NCBI RefSeq assembly: GCF_009797025.1
Contig: NZ_CP047027.1
Coordinates: 2,914,001 to 2,978,000 of the forward strand
Source: Cellulophaga sp. L1A9
GTDB lineage: Bacteria > Bacteroidota > Bacteroidia > Flavobacteriales > Flavobacteriaceae
Reading direction: 5' to 3'
Length of the DNA stretch: 64,000 nt
In this document: piece after piece, positions 30,764 through 39,155 of the stretch
How positions within the stretch are numbered: the first letter of the stretch is position 1
How the letters are laid out: the number at the start of each line of letters is the position of its first letter
Notes under the pieces: generated by a model
What the model was told of the DNA's origin: nothing
The model's database searches: none
The model's input: the letters and a program-made list of their open reading frames with translations, nothing else
Made by a program: the position numbers and the translations under genes

Positions 30764-32785
30764 TTGAAAGCAATCAACACATATAAGCTTGTATTCGCCA
30801 TCCTAATCGGATTGCTATGTTCTAATTGGGCAAGTGCACAATTCTTACTGCAAGCACCGAATAGTACAGACGAAAATAATTATAAATGGTATAATGCCTC
30901 TGATACTAGTACCGTATTAGGTACAGACTTCTTCTATGAAGTAAGTCAGCCAGGCGTATATTTTGCAACTTATGATGGAACTACATGTGGTAAAAATGCA
31001 ACCAGTTATTTTATATTAACCGATTGTGAAGCACCTAATAATGAGGTGACATTAGACATCACAGCAAACGTTCCGGTTGGTGCAAATATTAGCTGGTCTC
31101 CCGCATTAACAGGAGATCAAATAGCACCTCAAATTACAGCAACTAAAGATGTTGTTAAATATTTGGCGACTTTAGTAAAAGCGGGTAATGCTAAGAATCT
31201 GCCTTCTTTTACCGTAGTTTGTATGAGTCAGGCTGCTAATTTAGTAGATGATGTGGCCACAGTAGATGAAGACGACTCAGTAATGATTCCTATCTTTGAT
31301 AATGATACAGAATTGCCTGTCGCAGGAACCTTAACAACATCAGATCCAGCGAATGGAACTATTGTTATTGATGATAATGGTACGCCAAATAATCCTTCGG
31401 ATGATATACTAACTTATATTCCTAGTCCAGATTTTAATGGTGAGGATACGTTTACTTATACCATCTGTAATACGTTCGGAGATTGCAGTACAGCTACGGT
31501 TACAGTAGATGTTCTGCCTATTGTAGATGCCTTTGATGATGTGGTGACCACAGAAGAAAACATGCCTATAAGCATAGACAATTGGCAAGCTAATGATAAC
31601 GATTTACCAACAGTGGGTACGCTTACGGTAACTACACCTACCAATGGTACTTTGGTTGTAGACGATAATGGTACGCCAAATGATCCATCGGATGATGTGA
31701 TCACTTATACACCAAATACCGATTTCTCAGGAACAGATACTTTTGAGTATACCGTTTGTGATACTTTAGGGAATTGTAGTACTGCTACGATTACTGTAAT
31801 TACAACAGATCAGGTAGATTTAGATAGTGATGATGACGGAATTTTAGATGCTTGGGAAGATCTAAATACCGATAATGATAATGATCCTGCTACAAACCCA
31901 ACGGATTCAGATGGGGATGGTATCGCAGATTATTTAGACATTGATAGTGATGACGACGGAATTCCGGATAACGTAGAAGCACAAGCTACTGCAGATTATA
32001 TGGCACCTAGCGGAATAGATGCCAATGGTAATGGCTTAGATGACGCCTATGAGCAAGACGGAAATCTTGGAATAATTCCTGTAAACACAGACTTTGAAGA
32101 TTTACCAGATTATTTAGATGATGATAGTGATAATGACAATGTGCCAGATTATATAGAAGCACACGATCATGATCATGATGGTATTCCAGATGTGGTATTT
32201 ATCGGTTCTGATAAAGATAATGATGGTCTAGATGATGGTTTTGAAGGCAATACAACCATAGATATTGACGTTAATGATGAAGTAAACGATCCATGGGCAG
32301 ATTTACCAAACACGGATAATGACGATGAATCAGATTATAGAGATACGGATGATGACGATGATGGAATTTTTACAGCAGATGAAGATGTAAATCTTGATGG
32401 TGATTATGCTAATGATGATACCGATGGTAATGGAATACCTAATTACTTAGATCTAGATTTAGAAGAATTCTCAACAGATGAAGAAGTAGAAGTATTCAAT
32501 GTGGTTACGCCAAACGGAGATGGAGTACATGATTACTTGACCATCTCAGGATTAGAAAATTTCCCGAACAATACCATCAAAATTTACAACAGATGGGGTG
32601 TGTTAGTTTTTGTAACGAAAGCGTATAACACTCAAGGGAATATTTTTACAGGAAGTTCTAACGGCCGTGTTACGGTACAAAAAGACAATATGTTGCCTGT
32701 AGGTACGTATTTCTATATTTTAGATTATGGAGATGCATCGGGTACTATGAAATCAAAATCAGGATATATTTATATAAACAGATAG
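30764..32785 (+). CDS. Ig-like/TSP3 surface protein with T9SS type B sorting domain
   Basis: A 673-residue secreted protein starting at TTG 30764, the only start that includes the full signal peptide (KLVFAILIGLLCSNWASAQ). Domains: an N-terminal Ig-like segment; two cadherin/Ig-like tandem domains (~157-252 and ~253-345, each with DDNGTPN-PSDD and a D-F-G-DTF-YT motif); TSP3 repeats (~351-565), which are a single diverged version of the unit amplified in the protein at 3449; and a CHU_C type B sorting domain (~575-673: VVTPNGDGVHDYL, IYNRWGVLVF, PVGTYFYILDYG, GYIYINR). A PorP/SprF gene follows after 1 bp, so the pair is very probably a T9SS substrate and its partner, as sprB-sprF. Confidence 0.92.
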   Translation: MKAINTYKLVFAILIGLLCSNWASAQFLLQAPNSTDENNYKWYNASDTSTVLGTDFFYEVSQPGVYFATYDGTTCGKNATSYFILTDCEAPNNEVTLDITANVPVGANISWSPALTGDQIAPQITATKDVVKYLATLVKAGNAKNLPSFTVVCMSQAANLVDDVATVDEDDSVMIPIFDNDTELPVAGTLTTSDPANGTIVIDDNGTPNNPSDDILTYIPSPDFNGEDTFTYTICNTFGDCSTATVTVDVLPIVDAFDDVVTTEENMPISIDNWQANDNDLPTVGTLTVTTPTNGTLVVDDNGTPNDPSDDVITYTPNTDFSGTDTFEYTVCDTLGNCSTATITVITTDQVDLDSDDDGILDAWEDLNTDNDNDPATNPTDSDGDGIADYLDIDSDDDGIPDNVEAQATADYMAPSGIDANGNGLDDAYEQDGNLGIIPVNTDFEDLPDYLDDDSDNDNVPDYIEAHDHDHDGIPDVVFIGSDKDNDGLDDGFEGNTTIDIDVNDEVNDPWADLPNTDNDDESDYRDTDDDDDGIFTADEDVNLDGDYANDDTDGNGIPNYLDLDLEEFSTDEEVEVFNVVTPNGDGVHDYLTISGLENFPNNTIKIYNRWGVLVFVTKAYNTQGNIFTGSSNGRVTVQKDNMLPVGTYFYILDYGDASGTMKSKSGYIYINR

Positions 32786-32786
32786 T

Positions 32787-33740
32787 ATGAAAACCTTAAA
32801 TCTTATTACCTCTTATTACAAATGGGTTTTTGGCATACTATGCTTAGTAGGCTTCTTAAATACCACAAGTCTTACTGCGCAACAAGATGCACAATACACC
32901 CAATATATGTATAACACCATAAGTGTAAATCCGGGTTATGCAGGTTCTAGAGGGCATATGAGTGTTGGTTTGTTACATAGATCTCAGTGGTTAGGCTTAG
33001 ATGGTGCGCCCACGACACAAACATTTAATGTGCATTCTCCAATAGGATATAGAGGAGTAGGTTTAGGATTGTCTATAGTTAATGATAAAATTGGTCCCAC
33101 TTCTGAGACAAATTTTGATGTAGATTTTTCGTATACTATTCCTGTTTCTACAGATGCCAAAATAAGTTTTGGACTAAAAGGAAGTGCTAATTTATTAGAT
33201 ATAAGATATTCTGAACTTAATCAATATGCTTCAGATCAAACCTTGCAACAGGATATAAGCAATCGTTTGTCGCCAAATATAGGCGCAGGGGTGTATTATC
33301 ATACCGATAAATTTTATGCAGGTTTATCTGTGCCTCGATTTTTAGAAACTTCACATTTTGATGAATCTTCATTATCAACAGCTAAAGAACAAATGAACTT
33401 TTATTTAATTACAGGTTATGTTTGGGATTTAAACCCTAATTTAAAATTTAAACCTGCATTACTAACTAAATTAGTGCAAGGAGCACCGCTACAAGTAGAT
33501 GCTTCGGCTAATTTTATGTTCAATGATAAGTTGATATTAGGAGCTGCCTACCGTTGGAGTGCTGCCGTGAGTGGTATGGCTGGGTTTTATGTTTCAGAAG
33601 GCTTGTTAATTGGTATTGCTTATGATCGCGAAACTACAGATCTAGGGAATACTAGTTTTAATGATGGATCTTTTGAAATTGTATTCCGATATGACTTCAT
33701 TAGAACAAAAGGAAATATGAAATCGCCTAGATTCTTCTAA
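32787..33740 (+). CDS. Type IX secretion membrane protein, PorP/SprF family
   Basis: The second PorP/SprF protein of the window, 317 residues. It has a signal peptide ending TTSLTAQ, then QQDAQYTQYMYNTISVNPGYAGSRG in pieces, and the terminal SPRFF shared with the paralogue at 10651. The two paralogues match over their full length. Only one base separates it from the upstream type B substrate gene, implying translational coupling. It is inferred to guide that substrate through the T9SS outer-membrane machinery. Confidence 0.94.
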   Translation: MKTLNLITSYYKWVFGILCLVGFLNTTSLTAQQDAQYTQYMYNTISVNPGYAGSRGHMSVGLLHRSQWLGLDGAPTTQTFNVHSPIGYRGVGLGLSIVNDKIGPTSETNFDVDFSYTIPVSTDAKISFGLKGSANLLDIRYSELNQYASDQTLQQDISNRLSPNIGAGVYYHTDKFYAGLSVPRFLETSHFDESSLSTAKEQMNFYLITGYVWDLNPNLKFKPALLTKLVQGAPLQVDASANFMFNDKLILGAAYRWSAAVSGMAGFYVSEGLLIGIAYDRETTDLGNTSFNDGSFEIVFRYDFIRTKGNMKSPRFF

Positions 33741-33837
33741 ATCTAGCTTCGTTATTTTTTTGGACTTAGACAGACGTCTTATTCACTATCTTCTTATTTA
33801 TTTTTTTTCTTAAACTTTTTATATCCTATAAAGATGT

Positions 33838-33845
33838 TATTTTTG
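33838..33845 (+). promoter_or_regulatory. Candidate -7 element for the idi-ptpS-manA genes
   Basis: TATTTTTG matches TAnnTTTG and lies 47 bp before the idi start. No TTG -33 box at the right distance is visible, so the call rests on the -7 element and position. Confidence 0.45.
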
Positions 33846-33891
33846 TAAGGATGGCATACGTCATCATTGCTAAGATTAAAAAAAAAGAAAA

Positions 33892-34425
33892 TTGAAAGAA
33901 GAACACGTAATCCTTGTAAATCAATCTGATGAACAAATAGGCACAATGCCAAAAATGGAGGCACATGAAAAAGCGGTTTTACATCGCGCCTTTTCAGTGT
34001 TTATCATGAATAAAAATGGAGAAACTATGTTGCAACAACGTGCAGCACATAAATACCATTCGCCATTATTATGGACCAATACATGTTGCAGTCATCAACG
34101 TGTGGGAGAAACAAATATTCAAGCTGGAAAAAGAAGACTCCAAGAAGAAATGGGTTTTGAAGCGGAGCTAAAAGAATTATTCTCATTTATTTACAAAGCA
34201 CCTTTTGATAATGGGTTAACAGAATATGAACTCGATCATGTAATGGTGGGTTATTTTGATGCTTCTCCGGAAATTAATCCAGATGAAGTAGCCGATTGGA
34301 AATGGATGAAACCTGAAGATGTTAAGAAGGATATTTCAGAAAATCCTGAGAACTATACCGCCTGGTTTAAGATTATTTTTGAAAAATTCTATAGTTACAT
34401 TACCCAACATAAATTTGAATCATGA
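33892..34425 (+). CDS. idi: Isopentenyl-diphosphate delta-isomerase (type I, Nudix)
   Basis: Interconverts IPP and DMAPP for isoprenoid synthesis in the cytosol. The 177-residue length fits type I enzymes. Metal and catalytic residues of the family are visible: H25, H31, the WTNTCCSHQ loop with catalytic Cys66 and H68, and the acidic TEYELDHV segment holding the Glu pair. The start is TTG 33892; no in-frame ATG precedes it, and starting there keeps the N-terminal ILVNQSDEQIG strand. The stop overlaps the ATG of the next gene by 4 bp (ATGA), so the two are translationally coupled. Confidence 0.94.
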   Translation: MKEEHVILVNQSDEQIGTMPKMEAHEKAVLHRAFSVFIMNKNGETMLQQRAAHKYHSPLLWTNTCCSHQRVGETNIQAGKRRLQEEMGFEAELKELFSFIYKAPFDNGLTEYELDHVMVGYFDASPEINPDEVADWKWMKPEDVKKDISENPENYTAWFKIIFEKFYSYITQHKFES

Positions 34426-34838
34426 AAGTAAAAGTAAGTAGAAAAGCACATTTTAATGCTGCACATAGATTATACAATCCTGATTGGAGTTTCGAAAAAA
34501 ATGACGCCATCTTTGGCCTGTGTAATAACCCTAATTTTCACGGTCACAATTATGAATTAATTGTAAGTATAACTGGTAAAATAGATCCTGAAACCGGTTT
34601 TGTAATCGACGTTAAAATCCTAAAAGATTTAATCAAAAGTGAAATCGAAAATGCTTTTGATCATAAAAATTTAAATATAGAAGTACCTGAGTTTGCAAAT
34701 TTGAATCCTACAGCAGAGAATATTGCCGTGGTTATATATGATAAATTGAGACCACATTTTACTAGTGATAAAGATTTGGAAGTAGTTTTGTATGAGACTC
34801 CAAGAAATTTTGTTACTTACACCGGTAATGACGAATAG
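34422..34838 (+). CDS. 6-pyruvoyl-tetrahydropterin synthase family protein (PTPS type)
   Basis: A 138-residue T-fold enzyme. Zinc ligands H15 (HFNAAH), H40 and H42 (FHGHNY) and the candidate catalytic Cys34 are seen. The spacing is C-x5-HGH (GLCNNPNFHGHNY), as in mammalian-type 6-pyruvoyl tetrahydropterin synthase, whereas QueD (6-carboxy-tetrahydropterin synthase) has C-x3-HGH. The catalytic Asp/His (FDHKNLN) and Glu (YETPRN) are also present. It is therefore better called PTPS-type, acting on 7,8-dihydroneopterin triphosphate, though automated pipelines often name it QueD. Coupled to idi by a 4-bp overlap; the two pathways are not otherwise linked. Confidence 0.88.
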   Translation: MKVKVSRKAHFNAAHRLYNPDWSFEKNDAIFGLCNNPNFHGHNYELIVSITGKIDPETGFVIDVKILKDLIKSEIENAFDHKNLNIEVPEFANLNPTAENIAVVIYDKLRPHFTSDKDLEVVLYETPRNFVTYTGNDE

Positions 34839-34867
34839 ATAAAATAGAACAACCTAATATTGAAATC

Positions 34868-35836
34868 ATGAATTTATATCCTTTAAAATTTAATCCTATT
34901 CTAAAAGAACGTCTTTGGGGCGGAACCAAATTAGGCGATATTTTTGGTAAACCTATCGAGAATGATATTACAGGTGAGAGCTGGGAAATATCAACAGTTA
35001 AAGGCGATGTCTCTGTAGTATCTAGTGGTGAGGTAAAAGGACAATCGCTTCAAGATTTAATTGATAGTGATGCAGAAGCGCTTTTAGGGAAAAGTGTGGT
35101 AGCGCGTTTTGGAAAAGAATTTCCTATTTTAATTAAGTTTATTGATGCAAAACAAGATTTATCCATTCAATTGCATCCTAATGATGAATTGGCTAAAAAA
35201 CGTCATAATTCTTTCGGTAAAACCGAAATGTGGTATATCATGGATGCCGATGAAGGGGCAGATTTAATTGTTGGTTTTAACAAGGATGTTACTAAAGAGG
35301 AATATCAAAAAAGTATAGAAGACGATAAGCTTTTAGATTTATTAAATTATGAGAAAGTAAAAGAAGGCGATACCTTCTTTATCAACACAGGAAAAATACA
35401 TGCTATTGGAGCAGGGGTGGTCTTGGCAGAAATTCAACAAACATCAGATGTTACTTATCGTGTCTTTGATTTTAATAGAAAAGATAAAGCGGGTAATTTA
35501 CGCGAATTGCATACAGAATTAGCGTTAGATGCAATGGATTATGATAAAAAGGATGATTTTAAAGTAGGGTACGATAAGAATACTGATACTGTAAATGAAA
35601 TGGTAGACTGTCCTTATTTTAAAACAAACTACATTAAACTAACAAAGGATTTAAAACAAGATGTTGCAAATCGAGATTCTTTTACTATCTACATGTGTGT
35701 GTCTGGTGAAGCAATAGTTGCGAATGAATTTGGAGAAGCGACCGTTAAAAAAGGAGAAACTGTTTTGGTTTCAGCTAATTCAAAATCAATCGAATTAAAA
35801 TCTAAAGGAGCTACACTTTTGGAAGTTACGATATAA
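34868..35836 (+). CDS. manA: Mannose-6-phosphate isomerase, class I
   Basis: A 322-residue cupin enzyme that interconverts mannose-6-phosphate and fructose-6-phosphate. Family motifs: LKERLWGGTKLGD at the N-terminus, GESWEIS, the zinc-site IQLHPNDELAKK and GKTEMWYI, and the FINTGKIHAIGAGVVLAEIQQ segment with DVTYRVFDF. The length is that of the short bacterial (Bacillus-type) branch, not the 390-residue E. coli form. It lies 29 bp after the PTPS gene, probably in the same transcript. It could supply mannose units for surface polysaccharide. Confidence 0.93.
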   Translation: MNLYPLKFNPILKERLWGGTKLGDIFGKPIENDITGESWEISTVKGDVSVVSSGEVKGQSLQDLIDSDAEALLGKSVVARFGKEFPILIKFIDAKQDLSIQLHPNDELAKKRHNSFGKTEMWYIMDADEGADLIVGFNKDVTKEEYQKSIEDDKLLDLLNYEKVKEGDTFFINTGKIHAIGAGVVLAEIQQTSDVTYRVFDFNRKDKAGNLRELHTELALDAMDYDKKDDFKVGYDKNTDTVNEMVDCPYFKTNYIKLTKDLKQDVANRDSFTIYMCVSGEAIVANEFGEATVKKGETVLVSANSKSIELKSKGATLLEVTI

Positions 35837-35851
35837 AAATGCTTTAATGTG

Positions 35852-35880
35852 TTGATATACTTGGAAAAAGATTACTTTTG
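35852..35880 (+). promoter_or_regulatory. Bacteroidota-type promoter TTG-N18-TACTTTTG
   Basis: TTG at 35852-35854 and TACTTTTG at 35873-35880 give an 18-bp spacing, within the 17-23 bp known for Flavobacteriaceae. It lies 20 bp before the ATG at 35901, so that gene can be transcribed independently of manA. This is the best full promoter match in the window for the housekeeping sigma. Confidence 0.72.
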
Positions 35881-35900
35881 CAAAAAATAAAATTAGTAAG

Positions 35901-36170
35901 ATGGCAAGTATACAAGATTTAAAGAAAGATATTAATTACGTTCTAGGAGATATTATAGAAGCAGTATATTTCTGGGAAGCTTCAAACGGTAAGAAAAGTT
36001 CTACAGAAGGTTCTGCTCTTATTGATGATGCAATTAGTGTTTTTGATGAATTAATCGCTAAAGTAAATATGAAAAGTGTAGAAAACAGAAGTAAGCATTT
36101 AAATGGTGTTAAATCTGAATTAGAAGAAAAAGCTACAGTTCTAGTTGAAAAACTTAATAAATTAGGTTAA
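35901..36170 (+). CDS. Conserved small protein, function unknown
   Basis: An 89-residue protein predicted to be mostly alpha-helical, with Lys and Glu spread throughout (MASIQDLKKDINYVLGD, VFDELIAKVNMKSVEN, LEEKATVLVEKLNKLG). It has no signal peptide or Cys. It seems a typical short conserved protein of Flavobacteriaceae, but I cannot name a family. It has its own promoter and a strong terminator, which supports its being a well-expressed single gene. Confidence 0.85.
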   Translation: MASIQDLKKDINYVLGDIIEAVYFWEASNGKKSSTEGSALIDDAISVFDELIAKVNMKSVENRSKHLNGVKSELEEKATVLVEKLNKLG

Positions 36171-36192
36171 GACATACTTAACTTCAATAAAA

Positions 36193-36223
36193 AAAACCAT
36201 CCAAGTAATTGGATGGTTTTTTG
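36193..36223. terminator. Bidirectional terminator
   Basis: Stem AAAACCATCCA / TGGATGGTTTT with 6-nt loop, T-rich on the + strand and A-rich before it, so it serves both the small gene at 35901 and the convergent lipoprotein gene. Confidence 0.9.
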
Positions 36224-36242
36224 TTTTGTATACGATTGAAAA

Positions 36243-36950
36243 TTACTTTTCTTTCTTTAGTTCTTCAAGATATTTTTGAAGTTCCTTTCCATATTTAGAA
36301 GCAGCAACCTCAGGAGTAAGCATTTTATTGATAGAATCTAAATACTTCATGTTAGCATCTGCTACTTCTTTCACAGCAATATAAGGTGCTATATAAGAAT
36401 CTTTGTTGTTCAGAGCAAAGTTCAATGCATACGCGTAACTGCGATAAATATTCTTATCAGATAATTTTATCAGAGAATCTAAAGCTAAAGAATCTTTATT
36501 TACTTTAGGATCAAAACGCATCTGAAGAATTTCTAAATTCTTAGTGTTATACCTTGACATTCCCTTTTTGTATTCTTCTAATTTTTCATTCGTCTTAGAA
36601 CCCGTAATTTTTACGGAAGTATCAAAAGTATCCCAGGCAGTGTCTACCGTAATTATTCCAGGTTCTCCAAAAAATGTAATGCGGTCATTAATATCGTTAT
36701 GATCATTTTTTACTAGATATAAATAATAGATATCTGGATTTTCAATAGGGGTGTTAAAGCTAAAATCTCCATGTCCTTTTATTTCTAAGGAGTCTAGGTT
36801 TACTAAAACAGTATCCTGTAATTGTTGCAGGTAAAGTGTTCCTTTTTTTAAACCTTTAATGGTTCCGTTTATGGTCATTGAATTTTTAGAATCTCCCGAA
36901 CAGGAAATCAAGAAAAGTCCGACTATGGACAGTAAGAAAATGTTCTTCAT
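36243..36950 (-). CDS. DUF4369 domain-containing lipoprotein
   Basis: A lipoprotein of about 235 residues. ATG 36950 gives MKNIFLLSIVGLFLISC with a lipobox Cys; an upstream in-frame ATG at 36971 would add seven residues (MPTKINT) before the signal and is less likely. The mature N-terminus (TINGTIKGLKKGTLYLQQ, LDSLEIKGHGDFSF) is a DUF4369 beta-domain, often found before thioredoxin-like AhpC/TSA domains in Bacteroidota. Here the thioredoxin part is absent and is replaced by an alpha-helical Lys/Asp-rich segment. Function unknown; an outer or inner membrane-anchored periplasmic protein. Confidence 0.88.
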   Translation of the reverse strand: MKNIFLLSIVGLFLISCSGDSKNSMTINGTIKGLKKGTLYLQQLQDTVLVNLDSLEIKGHGDFSFNTPIENPDIYYLYLVKNDHNDINDRITFFGEPGIITVDTAWDTFDTSVKITGSKTNEKLEEYKKGMSRYNTKNLEILQMRFDPKVNKDSLALDSLIKLSDKNIYRSYAYALNFALNNKDSYIAPYIAVKEVADANMKYLDSINKMLTPEVAASKYGKELQKYLEELKKEK

Positions 36951-37037
36951 GGTATTAATTTTGGTGGGCAAATATCACTATTTTTTTATTTCAATTCGGT
37001 ATAAATACAGGTGTACTTGAATTATTTATACACAATA

Positions 37038-38300
37038 TTACATTTTAGAAGCTATTTCCATAAGATATGCACAAAGTAATGCACCACCGGTGCCCACTAC
37101 GTAGCCAAATACAGCCAATAGAACCCCAACAGAGGTTAAGGAGGAGTGAAACTCTGCAGCTACTACGGGAGCAGAAGCAGCACCACCCACGTTAGCTTGG
37201 CTACCTACCGCTAGGAAAAAGTAGGGTGCTTTTATGAGTTTGGCTACTAAAATAAGTAATAAGGCATGTATGGTAATCCAAATGAAACCTACAACCAATA
37301 ATCCTGGATTTTCTAATATTTTTGTAAGGTCCATCTTCATTCCAATCGTGGCTACTAGAATATAAATAAAAATACTTCCTATTTTACTAGCTCCGGCACC
37401 TTCATAATTCTTGGCTTTTGTAAAAGATAATAGTATTCCGGAAGCAGTAGCTAAAACCACCATCCAAAAGAAATTAGAGCCTAAGAAAGATAGAAAATTA
37501 CTTGGGTCTGCAACAGCAGCACTATTTTTTGTAAGATAGGTACTTATATAATCCCCAAAGAAATGTGATACTCCAACAGCTGTAAAAGCAAAACACAGCA
37601 TCATCATATAGTCTTTGAGCGTAGGTACACGTGTTATTTTTGCAGAAAAGGCACTCACCTTTACTTTTAAAGTTTCTATCGCAGATGTGTCTGCTTGCAA
37701 CCATTTATCTATGGCTTTTGTTTTGCCTACGCCAAATAAAATAACGGCCATCCATACATTAGCCACAACAATATCTACCAGTACCATTTTACCGTATTCA
37801 TCTGGATTGTATTTAAAAATTTCTAGCATGGCAGCTTGGTTGGCACCACCACCTATCCAACTACCAGCGATCGTAGAAAGTCCTCTCCACACGGCATCAA
37901 AATCATTGCCGCCAACCGTTTCTGGAGAAAAAATAGACACCAGTAATATCGCAATTGGTCCGCCGATAATAATTCCGACAGATCCTGTTAAAAACATGAT
38001 CAAGGCCTTAGAACCTAAATTAGAGATGGCTTTAAGGTCTATACTTAAGGTCATAAGCACAAGTGCAGCCGGTAATAAATACCTGCTAGCCATAAAGTAG
38101 AGTTGTGAGATGTCATCTGAAATTATGTGAAAACTTGCTAAGATAGCAGGCAGTAAATAACACATTAAAACAGCAGGGACTATACTGTAAAATTTAGACC
38201 AAAAACCGGTAGTTAACGAAGAGGTATAAAATATAAATCCAAGGCAAAGTGCTAAGAGTCCAAATACCACTGCATCATTCGTAATTAAAACTTCACTCAT
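37038..38300 (-). CDS. DUF819 family integral membrane protein
   Basis: A 420-residue polytopic membrane protein with about ten or more hydrophobic segments. It carries family hallmarks: SRYLLPAALVLMTLSIDLKAI, a Gly-rich GSWIGGGANQAAM motif in mid-protein, and GSQANVGGAASAPVVAAEF near the end, the paired loops resembling sodium-coupled permeases. The DUF819 family (YjcL-like) is regarded as transporters with unknown substrate. The gene precedes a HAD phosphatase on the same strand with a 26-bp gap to it, but no functional link is evident. Confidence 0.9.
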   Translation of the reverse strand: MSEVLITNDAVVFGLLALCLGFIFYTSSLTTGFWSKFYSIVPAVLMCYLLPAILASFHIISDDISQLYFMASRYLLPAALVLMTLSIDLKAISNLGSKALIMFLTGSVGIIIGGPIAILLVSIFSPETVGGNDFDAVWRGLSTIAGSWIGGGANQAAMLEIFKYNPDEYGKMVLVDIVVANVWMAVILFGVGKTKAIDKWLQADTSAIETLKVKVSAFSAKITRVPTLKDYMMMLCFAFTAVGVSHFFGDYISTYLTKNSAAVADPSNFLSFLGSNFFWMVVLATASGILLSFTKAKNYEGAGASKIGSIFIYILVATIGMKMDLTKILENPGLLVVGFIWITIHALLLILVAKLIKAPYFFLAVGSQANVGGAASAPVVAAEFHSSLTSVGVLLAVFGYVVGTGGALLCAYLMEIASKM

Positions 38301-38326
38301 ACATTAAAATATCAAGGGTAATTTTT

Positions 38327-39145
38327 TTATAAATATAATGAATCGCAAAGATGTTCTTTAATAAATTTAGCTACGCCGTGTTCTGTATTCTCCTCGGTAA
38401 TGTAATTAGCAATTTTTTTGACTTCATTTCTTGCATTCCCTACAGCAACGCCACAACCTACATTTTGAAGCATATCTATATCATTATAATTATCTCCGAA
38501 AGCAATGACATCCGCTAAATTTTCATCAGCCTTCAATAATATTTTTATTGCAGAAAGTTTTGTTACACTTTTAGGTGCAATTTCAATTAGAGTATCATTA
38601 GATCGATATAAAGCAATAGCATCACCATACTTGCTTTGTAATTCAGGAAAAATAGCATCACAAGAATCTTTTGTTCCCATGAGCATTACTTTATGTGCTC
38701 CGTCAATTTTTCTTGAACGCCAATCTTGAAATGTAGTTGGTGTTTTTCTAAATTCCGGAGTTGCTTTGGTATAGTTAATCTCTTTTTGTACCCGTTCAGA
38801 AATTTCCTCAACATACCATTCATCAGCATAATAAAGGCCTAGTTTAATTCCGTGCTGCTCTGTTTGACTATAAAGTTCTTTTAAGAGTCTCAGGGGAATG
38901 GTTACTGAATCTAAAATTGAATTTCCGTGTAGTATTAATGCGCCATTATAACACACAATAGGTTGGTTGTCTATTCCTAAATTCTTTTGTAGATAGGTCA
39001 TAGATTTAGGCATTCTTGCCGAAACCAAATATACTTTTACAGCGTCTTTAATTCGTTTAATTTCTGATATGGTTACTTCAGAAACATCACTTTTTGTAGA
39101 AAGTAAGGTTCCATCTAAATCGGAGCAAAGTATCTTATACCTCAA
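38327..39145 (-). CDS. Cof-type HAD family phosphatase
   Basis: A 272-residue haloacid dehalogenase hydrolase. Motif I is SDLDGTLLST (nucleophile Asp and general acid Asp), motif II is LVSARMP, the C2B-type cap lies in the middle, the conserved Lys is near SVTKLSAIKIL, and motif IV is FGDNYNDIDML followed by GVAVGNA. These define the Cof subfamily of cytosolic sugar-phosphate or cofactor phosphatases; the substrate cannot be told. It lies 10 bp downstream of the DUF5916 gene and upstream of the DUF819 gene, all on the - strand. Confidence 0.92.
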   Translation of the reverse strand: MRYKILCSDLDGTLLSTKSDVSEVTISEIKRIKDAVKVYLVSARMPKSMTYLQKNLGIDNQPIVCYNGALILHGNSILDSVTIPLRLLKELYSQTEQHGIKLGLYYADEWYVEEISERVQKEINYTKATPEFRKTPTTFQDWRSRKIDGAHKVMLMGTKDSCDAIFPELQSKYGDAIALYRSNDTLIEIAPKSVTKLSAIKILLKADENLADVIAFGDNYNDIDMLQNVGCGVAVGNARNEVKKIANYITEENTEHGVAKFIKEHLCDSLYL

Positions 39146-39155
39146 ATTGATTTTT

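Noticed and set aside
34422..34838. Naming the T-fold protein queD
   Set aside because: C-x5-HGH spacing and the GLCNNPN segment fit PTPS; QueD has C-x3-HGH. The QueD name was therefore not used.
37615..38100. 161-codon + strand frame opposite the DUF819 gene
   Set aside because: Entirely antisense to conserved membrane-protein codons, and its composition is explained by that. The same applies to 1950-2306, 2619-3011 and 47160-47522.
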